DNA of 6,330 nt from an uncultured Verrucomicrobiota bacterium (GTDB lineage: Bacteria > Verrucomicrobiota > Verrucomicrobiae > Opitutales > Opitutaceae). The notes beneath the pieces were generated by a model that worked only from the letters and a program-made list of their open reading frames with translations, was not told the DNA's origin and did not search any database. Position numbers and translations under genes: made by a program. Of the stretch, positions 1 through 6,330 are shown in pieces; positions within the stretch are counted from its first letter, which is position 1; each line of letters begins with the position of its first letter. Location: assembly GCA_946481225.1 (NCBI GenBank), contig CAMLNJ010000188.1:1-6330 (forward strand), given 5' to 3'.

Positions 1-275
1 CGGCGTGGGTGATCGAAATCCCATTGCTCTTCGAGGCCCGTCTCGAAAAAGGGTTTGATTTCATCGTCTGCGTCGGCGCCAATCCATCCACTCAATTGGC
101 CCGGGCCGTCGCGCGAGGTATGACACAAGCGCAGGCCGGCCAGCGAATCGCATCCCAACTTCCCTTGGCCTCAAAACTTCATTCCGCCCATGCCGTGCTC
201 TGGAACGACGGCTCTCGCGATTTCCTCCGCGCTCAAGTGACCCGCTTGGCCGCCGCTCTTCGCTCCGGGCGCTGA
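1..275 (+). CDS. coaE: Dephospho-CoA kinase, C-terminal part (5' end outside window)
   Basis: This is the end of dephospho-CoA kinase, which uses ATP to phosphorylate the 3'-hydroxyl of dephospho-CoA in the last step of coenzyme A synthesis, in the cytoplasm. The reading frame is already open at the left edge (first full codon at base 3), so the GTG at 9 is an internal Val codon rather than a start. The visible 91 codons carry the family's PLLFEA motif, then FDFIVCVGANPSTQLAR, a helix with the Q..R...R.MT..QA..RI.SQ pattern, and the late N-D-G-S motif that precedes the C-terminal helix. The ATP-binding P-loop lies upstream, outside the window. The protein ends at TGA 273-275 in an Arg-rich tail. 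A T-rich stretch follows the stop and rho comes next. Identification is from motif order; no other family fits as well. Confidence 0.9.
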   Translation, partial: AWVIEIPLLFEARLEKGFDFIVCVGANPSTQLARAVARGMTQAQAGQRIASQLPLASKLHSAHAVLWNDGSRDFLRAQVTRLAAALRSGR

Positions 276-293
276 GTTTTTGTTTTTAGGACC

Positions 294-323
294 CGACGGC
301 ACCCCGGTTCCGGGCGTGCGTCG
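294..323 (+). promoter_or_regulatory. Imperfect hairpin in the rho leader
   Basis: Bases 294-298 pair with 319-323 (CGACG/CGTCG), 300-302 with 316-318 (CAC/GTG), and 303-306 with 311-314 (CCCG/CGGG), leaving single bulges at G299 and C315 and a GTTC loop at 307-310. That gives 12 base pairs, mostly G-C. No T-run follows, so it does not look like an intrinsic terminator. It ends 35 nt before the preferred rho ATG. Rho genes in other bacteria are known to be autoregulated through their leaders, so a regulatory RNA element is possible, but function here is inference. The right arm also overlaps a tandem GTGCGTC pair (316-329). Confidence 0.45.
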
Positions 324-358
324 TGCGTCCGCCATACCAAGCACTTTCCCTGTTTACC

Positions 359-2506
359 ATGGACGATCTGGACCTTTCCTCCGCGGAGGCCGTCGACGCC
401 TCCGCCAAGAAGCCGCGCAAGCCGACGACCAAGCGCACTCGCAGCCGCGCCGCCGAAGCCGCCCCCGAGCCCGTCTCGGCCGACGCCGCACCTGCGGCGG
501 ACGCCGCCGACGGGGCAGCCGGGGCCGCCGATCCGGTCGGGGCGCGTCCGAAGCGCACCCGCGGCCGTCGTGGCGGTAGGCCCTCGTCCGAGGCATCCGA
601 GATTTCCGCGGCTCCGGCCGGCGAACTCTTCGATTCCGGTCAGGATCGCGGCGACGTTCCCCGCCCCGAAACGGCCGGAGAATCTCGCCCCGAGGCCGTC
701 GAGGTCCGCGCGACCGCTCCCGAGGACCGCGCGGACGCGCCGGTCGTTTATTCGTTTTCCCCGGATTCGGACGAATCCGCCGCGCCTGCCTCCGCCGATT
801 CTGATCGGCCGGTTTTTGTCCCGGACAGGATTGCCGAATCTGCGGCGCCCGCGTCCGGTGATCATCCGGCCGACGCCGCCACCTTCGGCGACGTCCCGCC
901 CGGTGGGCAATCCGACCCGAATCAAGGCGGCAACGGCCCCGGCGGCCGCCGCGAGGAGCGCAAGTCTTGGTGGGAAAGGAAGAAAGAGAAGAAACGTCAA
1001 AAATGGCTCGAGCGCCAATCCGGCTCGGGCACAGGGGGGGCGCAAGGCGGACAGGGTGGGGGAGGCGGGCAACCTCATCCAAGCCACGCACACCCAGGTG
1101 GCGGCCGAGACCGCGAACGGGAGCGCAACCCTGTTCAACCGCCTCCACCGTCCAATCAGCCTCAAGTCGGCGCCTTGCCTGCGGATGATCGCTTCTCCGA
1201 TCTCCTGGCCATCAACGCCATCGCGGAGGAGTTGGCGCGCAACGAGTCTCCGTTGGATCTCACGGCCATTCATGCCGCCGGCGTGGCCGATCTCGCTCAA
1301 CGCCTTCGTGCGGTCGGCGAAACCGTGGCGGGCATGCCGCCCAGGCGTATGCTGGTCGACCAGCTCTTTGCGTGGGCCGGCCGCCAGAATCACGCCTTCC
1401 GCGAAACCGGCGTTCTTGACCTGAACGACGCCGGGCAGGGTTTCGTGGTTCACCGCCATAACAGCTATCGCCTTTATCCCGAGAGCACCTTCGTGCCCGC
1501 CGTATTGGTGAAACACCATGGTCTGCGTCGCGGACAGGAGATCGAGGTGCTGGCGCAGGCTCCGAAGGCCGGCGAACGGTGCCCGGCCGCCGTGCGCATC
1601 GTCTCAGTGATGGGCACCAGTCCCGAACAGGCCCGCGAGGTGACCTCGTTCGAGGAGCTTGTCCCGTATTACCCCACCTCGCGCATCCTGGTGGAGGCCC
1701 CGGAGATCCATAAGGATATTTCGATGCGTGCCGTCGATCTTCTGACGCCCATCGGATTTGGCCAGCGCGGACTCATCGTCGCCCCGCCGCGCACCGGCAA
1801 GACGGTGTTGCTGCAGAATATCGCCAATTCGATCACCCATAACTACCCCGAGGTCACGCTGATCCTCCTCTTGATCGACGAGCGCCCCGAGGAGGTCACG
1901 GACTTCCGTCGGCACACCAAGGGCGAAGTTGTGTCGTCCACATTCGACGAAGCGCCGGAAAGTCATATCCACGCCGCCGAGATGGTCATCGAGCGCGCCC
2001 GCCGCCTGGTCGAAATAGGCAAACACGTCGTGATCCTGCTCGACTCCATCACCCGTCTCGCCCGCGCCTACAACGCCCTTGCCGGCAACTCCGGCAAGAT
2101 CATGTCCGGCGGTATCGAGGCAAACGCCTTGCAGCGCCCCAAGCGCTTCTTCGGCTCCGCCCGCAACATCGAGGGCGGCGGCTCTCTCACCATCCTTGGC
2201 ACCGCCCTCATCGACACCAATTCCCGTATGGACGAGGTGATTTTCGAGGAGTTCAAGGGCACCGGTAACATGGAGCTGCACCTTGATCGAGGCCTGTCCG
2301 ACAAGCGCATCTTCCCCGCCATCAACATCGACCGCTCCGGCACCCGCAAGGAGGAGCTCATTTATCACCCCGACGAGATGCTTCGCGTCTACGGCCTGCG
2401 CCGCGCGATGCAGGGAATTCCTCCGGTGGAAGCGATGGACATGTTCATCCAACGCCTGAAGAAAACCCGGACGAACACGGAATTTTTGTTGAGCCTGAAT
2501 CGCTAA
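359..2506 (+). CDS. rho: Transcription termination factor Rho, with long disordered N-terminal extension
   Basis: Rho is a hexameric RNA-dependent ATPase that loads on C-rich nascent RNA and dissociates RNA polymerase. The 715-residue product is much longer than the 419 residues of E. coli Rho. Residues 1 to about 275 are low complexity: Ala/Pro/Asp/Glu-rich with basic KRTR patches, a basic helix [19 protein letters not shown] (202-220), a Gly-rich run (222-237) and RDRERER (250-256). The helical Rho_N domain spans about 297-350 and the OB-fold RNA-binding domain about 351-425. The ATPase core shows Walker A APPRTGKT (475-482), IDERPEEV, Walker [14 protein letters not shown] with D562, the Q-loop SGGIEANAL, the R-loop [12 protein letters not shown] and the arginine finger in RSGTRKEE (R663). 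I chose the ATG at 359 over an in-frame GTG at 323 because the GTG touches the leader hairpin. Neither has a Shine-Dalgarno sequence. Family assignment is essentially certain; the start is less so. Confidence 0.97.
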   Translation: MDDLDLSSAEAVDASAKKPRKPTTKRTRSRAAEAAPEPVSADAAPAADAADGAAGAADPVGARPKRTRGRRGGRPSSEASEISAAPAGELFDSGQDRGDVPRPETAGESRPEAVEVRATAPEDRADAPVVYSFSPDSDESAAPASADSDRPVFVPDRIAESAAPASGDHPADAATFGDVPPGGQSDPNQGGNGPGGRREERKSWWERKKEKKRQKWLERQSGSGTGGAQGGQGGGGGQPHPSHAHPGGGRDRERERNPVQPPPPSNQPQVGALPADDRFSDLLAINAIAEELARNESPLDLTAIHAAGVADLAQRLRAVGETVAGMPPRRMLVDQLFAWAGRQNHAFRETGVLDLNDAGQGFVVHRHNSYRLYPESTFVPAVLVKHHGLRRGQEIEVLAQAPKAGERCPAAVRIVSVMGTSPEQAREVTSFEELVPYYPTSRILVEAPEIHKDISMRAVDLLTPIGFGQRGLIVAPPRTGKTVLLQNIANSITHNYPEVTLILLLIDERPEEVTDFRRHTKGEVVSSTFDEAPESHIHAAEMVIERARRLVEIGKHVVILLDSITRLARAYNALAGNSGKIMSGGIEANALQRPKRFFGSARNIEGGGSLTILGTALIDTNSRMDEVIFEEFKGTGNMELHLDRGLSDKRIFPAINIDRSGTRKEELIYHPDEMLRVYGLRRAMQGIPPVEAMDMFIQRLKKTRTNTEFLLSLNR

Positions 2507-2530
2507 AGCCGCGAACTGAAAACTCCACGC

Positions 2531-2548
2531 CCGCGCGCCCTCGCGCGG
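2531..2548 (+). other. Perfect GC hairpin between rho and pilB
   Basis: CCGCGCG (2531-2537), loop CCCT, then CGCGCGG (2542-2548) form a perfect 7-bp, all G-C stem. It lies 24 nt after the rho stop and ends 25 nt before the GTG of the next gene. The downstream bases are C-rich with no T-run, so a classical intrinsic terminator is unlikely. It could protect the 3' end of the rho mRNA, act as a pause site, or restrict ribosome access to the next gene. Those roles are inference. Confidence 0.5.
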
Positions 2549-2573
2549 ACCGGCCACCCCTCGCCATCCCCTC

Positions 2574-4301
2574 GTGACCTCCGCCGACGATTTCGTCATC
2601 CAACTGGCCCTCGACAAGGGCGTGCTCACCCAGGAACAAGTCGATGCCGCCCGCAAAGTGGTGGCTGGGCACACTGATCTCACCAGCGCTCCGCCCCGGC
2701 TTCTGGACGTCCTGATCGCCGAACACGGCTTCACCTCGAAACAGGCCGCCAAGCTCCTCGCCGACGAGTTTGGCATGCCGATGATCGACATGACCAATGT
2801 GCGCGCGTCCAGCGAGCTCATGGCCCTGCTCCCGCGTCATCTGGCCGTCAAATACACCGCCTTCCCCGTCGGCCGCAGCGGTAACACGATTCGTGTAGCG
2901 ATCAGCGATCCGCTCGATGTCGACGCGATCGACAGCATCAGCCACTTTCTGAAGATGACGGTCGAGCCCGTCGTCGCCCCCGCCGACGAGATCCGCACCC
3001 ATATCGACCGATTTTATGGCAAGGACGAGGAGTCGATGGAGAAGCTCCTCAGCGATATCTCGACCGGCGAGGAGGCGCAGGTCATTTCCGGCGTCGGCTC
3101 TTCCTCCGGCGGCGCCGAGGGCGACACCGATGACGCGCCCATCATCAAGCTTGTCTACCAGGTGATTCTCGAAGCGATCAGCCGCCGCGCGTCCGACATC
3201 CATCTTGAGCCCTTGGAGAAACGCTTCCGCGTCCGTTACCGCATCGACGGCGTGCTCGTCGAGGTCGAGAATCCGCCCAAGCGCCTTCAGCTCGCGATCA
3301 TCTCGCGCCTGAAGATCATGGCGAACATCTCCATCGCCGAGAAACGCATCCCGCAGGACGGCCGCATCCAGGTCTCCGTCGGTTCCAAGGCGATCGACCT
3401 GCGCGTCTCCTCGCTTCCCACCGCCCACGGCGAGTCGATCGTCATGCGTATTCTCGACAAGGAAGGCCTCCAGCTCGGCCTTCCCGAGCTCGGTTTCCTC
3501 AGCGACGACCAAGCCACCATGGAGCGCATCATTACGCTCCCCGACGGACTCTTCCTCGTCACCGGCCCCACCGGCTCCGGCAAGACCACGACGCTCTACT
3601 CCTGTCTCCACTTCATCAACAAACCCGACCGCAAGCTCATCACGGTCGAGGACCCCGTCGAGTATCAGCTCTCCGGCATCAACCAGGTGCCGGTCCGCAC
3701 CGAGGTCGGCATGACCTTCGCCAACGCCCTGCGCTCCATGCTTCGGCAGGCGCCCAACATCATCATGGTGGGTGAGATTCGCGATCTGGAGACCGCCGAG
3801 ATCTCCATCAACGCCTCGCTGACGGGCCACATGGTGTTCTCGACCTTGCACACCAACGACGCCCCCGGCGCCGTCACCCGCATGATCGACATCGGCGTGA
3901 AGCCCTTCCTCGTTTCGACCTCGCTCCGCGCGATCATGGCCCAGCGCCTGACCCGCAAGATCTGCAAGAAGTGCAAACACCCCTACACGCCCGACCCGCG
4001 TGAGTTGCGCTCGCTTAACATTACCGCGCAGCAGGCGACCAACGCCAGCTTCGCCAAGGGCGCCGGCTGCGAAAACTGCCACGGCTCCGGCTACCGCGGC
4101 CGCGCCGGCATCTTCGAGATCTTCGTCTCCAACGACGAGCTCCAGCGCATGATCTACGAAAACGTCGGCACCTCGCGCCTCCGCGAGAAAGCCCGCGCCC
4201 TCGGCATGCGCACGATGCGCGAAGACGGTCTCCGCAAAGTCCTCTCCGGTCTCACCACCATCGAGGAAGTCGTCTCCATCACCGTCGGCGACTCCGCCTG
4301 A
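2574..4301 (+). CDS. pilB: GspE/PilB-family ATPase, probable type IV pilus extension motor
   Basis: This is a hexameric secretion-type ATPase of 575 residues, the usual length for PilB/GspE. Such motors sit on the cytoplasmic face of the inner membrane and power pilin assembly. Residues 1 to about 150 form an MshEN/T2SSE_N-like domain with two similar helical segments. ASDIHLEP (206-213) and RVRYRIDG open the N2 domain. The ATPase core has Walker [11 protein letters not shown] (331-340), the Asp box ending in EDPVEY (359-364), Walker [11 protein letters not shown] with E401, and the His box [13 protein letters not shown] (H419, H426). A tetracysteine zinc motif, C464/C467 and C499/C502, is typical of PilB and GspE and absent from PilT. 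GTG at 2574 is chosen because the next in-frame ATG (residue 69) would cut into the N-domain. The pilT gene next door favours a pilus over type II secretion, but GspE cannot be fully excluded. Confidence 0.9.
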   Translation: MTSADDFVIQLALDKGVLTQEQVDAARKVVAGHTDLTSAPPRLLDVLIAEHGFTSKQAAKLLADEFGMPMIDMTNVRASSELMALLPRHLAVKYTAFPVGRSGNTIRVAISDPLDVDAIDSISHFLKMTVEPVVAPADEIRTHIDRFYGKDEESMEKLLSDISTGEEAQVISGVGSSSGGAEGDTDDAPIIKLVYQVILEAISRRASDIHLEPLEKRFRVRYRIDGVLVEVENPPKRLQLAIISRLKIMANISIAEKRIPQDGRIQVSVGSKAIDLRVSSLPTAHGESIVMRILDKEGLQLGLPELGFLSDDQATMERIITLPDGLFLVTGPTGSGKTTTLYSCLHFINKPDRKLITVEDPVEYQLSGINQVPVRTEVGMTFANALRSMLRQAPNIIMVGEIRDLETAEISINASLTGHMVFSTLHTNDAPGAVTRMIDIGVKPFLVSTSLRAIMAQRLTRKICKKCKHPYTPDPRELRSLNITAQQATNASFAKGAGCENCHGSGYRGRAGIFEIFVSNDELQRMIYENVGTSRLREKARALGMRTMREDGLRKVLSGLTTIEEVVSITVGDSA

Positions 4302-4353
4302 TTTTCTCCAGAAACCTCCCCTTTTTCCTCACGCTCCCGCCTCCCCTCCGCCC
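4302..4353 (+). promoter_or_regulatory. C-rich, G-poor spacer upstream of pilT (rut-like)
   Basis: Of the 52 bases, I count 43 pyrimidines, with 28 C and only 4 G. There is no purine-rich Shine-Dalgarno sequence before the pilT ATG and no clear hairpin. The C-over-G bias is what Rho utilization sites look like in other bacteria, but composition alone does not show Rho loading. It may simply be the untranslated leader style of this genome. Confidence 0.3.
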
Positions 4354-5436
4354 ATGAGCTACGAGATGAACGATCTCCTCGACCTGGTCGTCGACCAAAA
4401 CGCGTCCGACCTCCACTGCCAAGTCGGCCAGCCGCCGACCCTCCGCATCAGCGGCAGCATGGTGCCCATCGAAGGCCCCGCGCTTACCTCGCAGGACACC
4501 GAGCACCTGATGCTGTCGATCACGCCGGACAACCATGTCCAGCATCTCAAGATGCACGGCGGCTCCGACTTCGGCTTCGCCTTCCTCGACAAAGCGCGTT
4601 TCCGCGTCTCCGTCCTCAAGGCCAAGGGCAGCTACGGCATCGTGCTCCGCCAGATCCCGAACAAGATGTATGGCCTGCGCGACATCGGCCTTCCGGACAA
4701 GGTGCGCGAACTCCTTTACCGGCCGCGCGGCCTCGTCCTGGTCACCGGGCCGACCGGTTCCGGCAAATCCACCACGCTCGCCTCGATGGTGAACTACATC
4801 AACGAGAACCGCGAGGGCCACATCATCACGATCGAGGACCCGATCGAGTATTATCACAACCACAAGCGCTGCATCGTCACCCAGCGCGAAATCGGCGCCG
4901 ACGTGCCGAGCTTCTCCGAGGCGATCAAGCGCGCCCTTCGTCAAGACCCCGATATCATTCTCGTCGGCGAAATGCGCGACCTCGAGACGATCGAGGCCGC
5001 CATCTCCGCCGCCGAAACCGGTCACTTGGTGTTCGGCACCCTGCACACGAACTCCGCCGCCAAGACCGTCGACCGTATCGTCGACGCCTTCCCGGCGAAT
5101 ATGAAGGAGATGATCCGCACCCAGCTCGCCTCCTCGCTCGTTGCGGTGATTTCACAGGTGTTGTGCAAGAAGATCGGCGGCGGCCGCATCGCCGGCTACG
5201 AGATCATGATCAACACCACGTCGATCTCCGCGATGATCCGCGAGAACAAGACGTTCCGCATCACCTCCGACATCCAGACGGGCGGTAACCTTGGCATGAT
5301 CACGATGGATGCCCACCTCCTAAGCTTGGTCAACCGCCAGCTCGTCACCCCCGACGAGGCCTTGGAAAAGGCCCAGGACCCTATCGCCATGCGCGAAAAG
5401 CTCACCCAGATGGGTGCTGTCCTGAAGGCAATCTGA
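4354..5436 (+). CDS. pilT: Type IV pilus retraction ATPase PilT
   Basis: PilT is the cytoplasmic hexameric motor that depolymerizes type IV pili, driving twitching motility and DNA uptake. The 360-residue product matches the usual PilT size. The N-terminal PAS-like domain contains [18 protein letters not shown]. The ATPase core shows Walker [14 protein letters not shown] (132-144), the Asp box [11 protein letters not shown], Walker [13 protein letters not shown] (198-209, E206), and the His box [14 protein letters not shown] with H224 and H231. As expected for PilT, the tetracysteine zinc motif of PilB/GspE is absent. The C-terminal region keeps [12 protein letters not shown] and EALEKAQDP. 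The AIRNLIRE motif needed for retraction in well-studied PilT proteins is recognisable only as ISAMIRE. ATG at 4354 gives a full-length domain. The gene lies between two PilB-like genes on the same strand. PilT is preferred over PilU, though paralogs are hard to separate by eye. Confidence 0.94.
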   Translation: MSYEMNDLLDLVVDQNASDLHCQVGQPPTLRISGSMVPIEGPALTSQDTEHLMLSITPDNHVQHLKMHGGSDFGFAFLDKARFRVSVLKAKGSYGIVLRQIPNKMYGLRDIGLPDKVRELLYRPRGLVLVTGPTGSGKSTTLASMVNYINENREGHIITIEDPIEYYHNHKRCIVTQREIGADVPSFSEAIKRALRQDPDIILVGEMRDLETIEAAISAAETGHLVFGTLHTNSAAKTVDRIVDAFPANMKEMIRTQLASSLVAVISQVLCKKIGGGRIAGYEIMINTTSISAMIRENKTFRITSDIQTGGNLGMITMDAHLLSLVNRQLVTPDEALEKAQDPIAMREKLTQMGAVLKAI

Positions 5437-5440
5437 AGAA

Positions 5441-5545
5441 AGCACGGAGCAAGGAGCACGGAGCAAGGGAACCGGAAAACGATCTTCGCGCCTCCGTCCG
5501 CCTCTCCGTGCCACGCTCCGTTCCCCACGCTCCCCGCTCCCTGCT
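5441..5545 (+). repeat. Inverted arrays of AGCNNGG heptads downstream of pilT
   Basis: The left arm is four in-register 7-bp units on the + strand (5441-5468): AGCACGG, AGCAAGG, AGCACGG, AGCAAGG, so an exact 14-bp unit is repeated twice. A related GAACCGG follows (5469-5475). The right arm (5511-5545), read on the - strand from 5545 down, has AGCAGGG, AGCGGGG, AGCGTGG, GGAACGG, AGCGTGG, also in register. The two arms are imperfect complements: 5441-5461 pairs with 5525-5545 at 16 of 21 positions, and GAACCGG matches GGAACGG with small gaps. CTCCGTGC (5504-5511) also perfectly complements the two GCACGGAG copies on the left. The whole could fold as one long hairpin or cruciform. It occupies most of the 124-bp spacer between pilT (stop 5436) and the next ATG (5561). 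No open frame or transposase is attached. The pattern resembles REP-like or short tandem heptad repeats, but I do not recognise a named family. Confidence 0.75.
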
Positions 5546-5560
5546 CTAGCTCTCCCCCTC
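5491..5560 (+). promoter_or_regulatory. C-rich, G-poor leader before the second pilB-like gene
   Basis: These 70 bases contain about 41 C and 10 G and run directly into the ATG at 5561 without a Shine-Dalgarno sequence. They overlap the pyrimidine-rich arm of the heptad repeat. The composition fits a Rho utilization site or an S1-type pyrimidine-rich leader. Neither is demonstrated by sequence alone. Confidence 0.3.
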
Positions 5561-6330
5561 ATGTTCGACGCCCACACCCAGGCCATTCTTGAGATCTGCC
5601 GCGACCATAAGCTCGTCGGTGAACAGGCTCTCCAGGATCTTCAAAATGAGCACCGCCTCACGGGCAAGCCCCTTGCCGCCCTGATCGTTGATCAAAACAT
5701 CGTTCCGAAGTCGTTCTTCTTGAGCAAGGTCGCGCAGAGCTTGGCGCTTGAGTTCGTGGACAGCGTCCCCGCCTCCATTTCCGGCGACATCGTCGCCGCC
5801 ATCTCGGCCCACCACGCGCGGACCTATGGCGTCATTCCTCTGCATGTCGATGGACAGAGCATTGATCTTCTCGCCGTCGACCCGTTCAACGCCCAGATCA
5901 TCGACGATCTGACCTTTGCCCTCGGAAAGGATGTCCGGCTTCTCGTCTCCGACCCGGAGCGCGTGGAGACGTTGATCAACAACCACTATCCGGAAGAGGA
6001 CAACTCCCTCGACGAGCTCCTCGGCGAGTTGAACGAGGAAGGCGGCACCGAGCCCAAAGGGGAGGATCTTGACGCCAACGACCTCGAGGAAATGGCCGGC
6101 GCCGCGCCGATCATTCGCTTCGTCAACCTCGTGCTGGCGCAGGCTATTCGCGACAAGGCCTCCGACATCCACTTCGAACCATTCGAGCACGAATTCAAGA
6201 TTCGCTACCGCATCGACGGAGCGCTCTACGAGATGTCGCCCCCCCCGAAGCACCTTTCGCTTCCGATCACTTCGCGCATCAAGGTTCTCGCCAACCTCAA
6301 CATCGCCGAGCGCCGCATCCCGCAGGACGG
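5561..6330 (+). CDS. Second GspE/PilB-family ATPase, N-terminal part (3' end outside window)
   Basis: The frame opens at ATG 5561 and stays open for 256 full codons to the right edge. Residues 1 to about 143 form an MshEN/T2SSE_N-like domain (two helical repeats, then LLAVDPFNAQIIDDL). An acidic linker follows at about 144-178, rich in Glu and Asp. The conserved GspE/PilB entry then appears: APIIRFVN, ASDIHFEP (200-207), FKIRYRIDG, and RRIPQDG at the edge. Walker A, Walker B and the zinc motif would lie beyond the window, so catalytic competence cannot be judged. The last 30 bases nearly match the equivalent stretch of the first PilB-like gene (ending near 3361), so the two are paralogs, though their N-domains differ clearly. 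It is probably a second pilus assembly ATPase, or a GspE for type II secretion. It follows pilT after the heptad repeat spacer. Confidence 0.9.
   Translation, partial: MFDAHTQAILEICRDHKLVGEQALQDLQNEHRLTGKPLAALIVDQNIVPKSFFLSKVAQSLALEFVDSVPASISGDIVAAISAHHARTYGVIPLHVDGQSIDLLAVDPFNAQIIDDLTFALGKDVRLLVSDPERVETLINNHYPEEDNSLDELLGELNEEGGTEPKGEDLDANDLEEMAGAAPIIRFVNLVLAQAIRDKASDIHFEPFEHEFKIRYRIDGALYEMSPPPKHLSLPITSRIKVLANLNIAERRIPQD

Noticed and set aside
277..287. T-rich run right after the coaE stop as an intrinsic terminator
   Set aside because: The only stem upstream is a 4-bp CGCC/GGCG pair (251-254 with 268-271) with a 13-nt loop, too weak for a confident call. The strong hairpin (294-323) lies on the wrong side of the T-run.
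323..358. GTG at 323 as the rho start
   Set aside because: It is in frame and possible, adding 12 residues, but it sits at the foot of the leader hairpin. The ATG at 359 starts a more plausible MDDLDLS N-terminus. This is not settled without comparison to relatives.
570..1424. Second + strand open frame of 284 codons overlapping rho
   Set aside because: It lies within rho in another frame, is Arg/Pro/Ser-rich with no motifs, and results from the GC-rich low-complexity sequence.
233..1519. Long minus-strand open frame of 428 codons opposite rho
   Set aside because: It lies opposite the low-complexity rho N-terminus, has an Arg/Gly/Ala-rich composition typical of GC-rich shadow frames, and shows no recognisable domain.
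2445..4082. Long minus-strand open frame of 545 codons opposite the first PilB-like gene
   Set aside because: The + strand carries an unmistakable PilB/GspE protein. The minus frame is a mirror of its codon bias with no family motifs. The same holds for the minus frames opposite pilT (4279-5046) and the second PilB-like gene (5546-6253).
5441..5475. The repeats after pilT as a CRISPR array or insertion sequence end
   Set aside because: Units are 7 bp and contiguous with no spacers, so this is not CRISPR. No transposase frame or target-site duplication is visible.

Overview
The window is a compact, GC-rich stretch (C- and G-ending codons dominate) with five genes, all on the + strand: the 3' end of coaE (dephospho-CoA kinase), a complete rho (transcription termination factor), a complete GspE/PilB-type ATPase, a complete pilT, and the 5' part of a second GspE/PilB-type ATPase that runs off the right edge. 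Every identification rests on family motifs readable in the translations. I infer a Verrucomicrobiota source, probably Opitutaceae-like. The reasons are the long disordered N-terminus of Rho, the coaE-rho-pilB-pilT-pilB order, the codon bias, and gene starts preceded by pyrimidine-rich leaders without Shine-Dalgarno sequences. This assignment is from memory of such genomes and is not proven here.

Layout: coaE ends at 275. An 83-nt leader follows, carrying a good imperfect hairpin (294-323), and rho starts most plausibly at the ATG at 359. Rho has a roughly 275-residue low-complexity N-terminus ahead of a canonical Rho core. A 67-nt spacer with a perfect 7-bp GC hairpin (2531-2548) leads to the first PilB-like ATPase, which starts with GTG at 2574. 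A 52-nt C-rich, G-poor spacer separates it from pilT (ATG 4354). The 124-nt spacer after pilT holds an unusual array of 7-bp units (AGCNNGG) arranged as two inverted arms, followed directly by the second PilB-like gene (ATG 5561).

Functionally, the last three genes are cytoplasmic hexameric motors of a type IV pilus: PilB-type proteins drive pilus extension and PilT drives retraction. The first two genes are housekeeping (coenzyme A synthesis, transcription termination). The closely spaced co-directional genes could be cotranscribed from rho onward, though the hairpins and C-rich tracts in the spacers could break up or tune that transcript. I see no mobile element, CRISPR array, RNA gene or minus-strand gene. 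The coding content is conserved and ordinary. The less ordinary parts are the heptad inverted repeat, the rho leader hairpin, Rho's disordered N-terminus and its altered RNA-binding motif, and the C-rich spacers downstream of rho.
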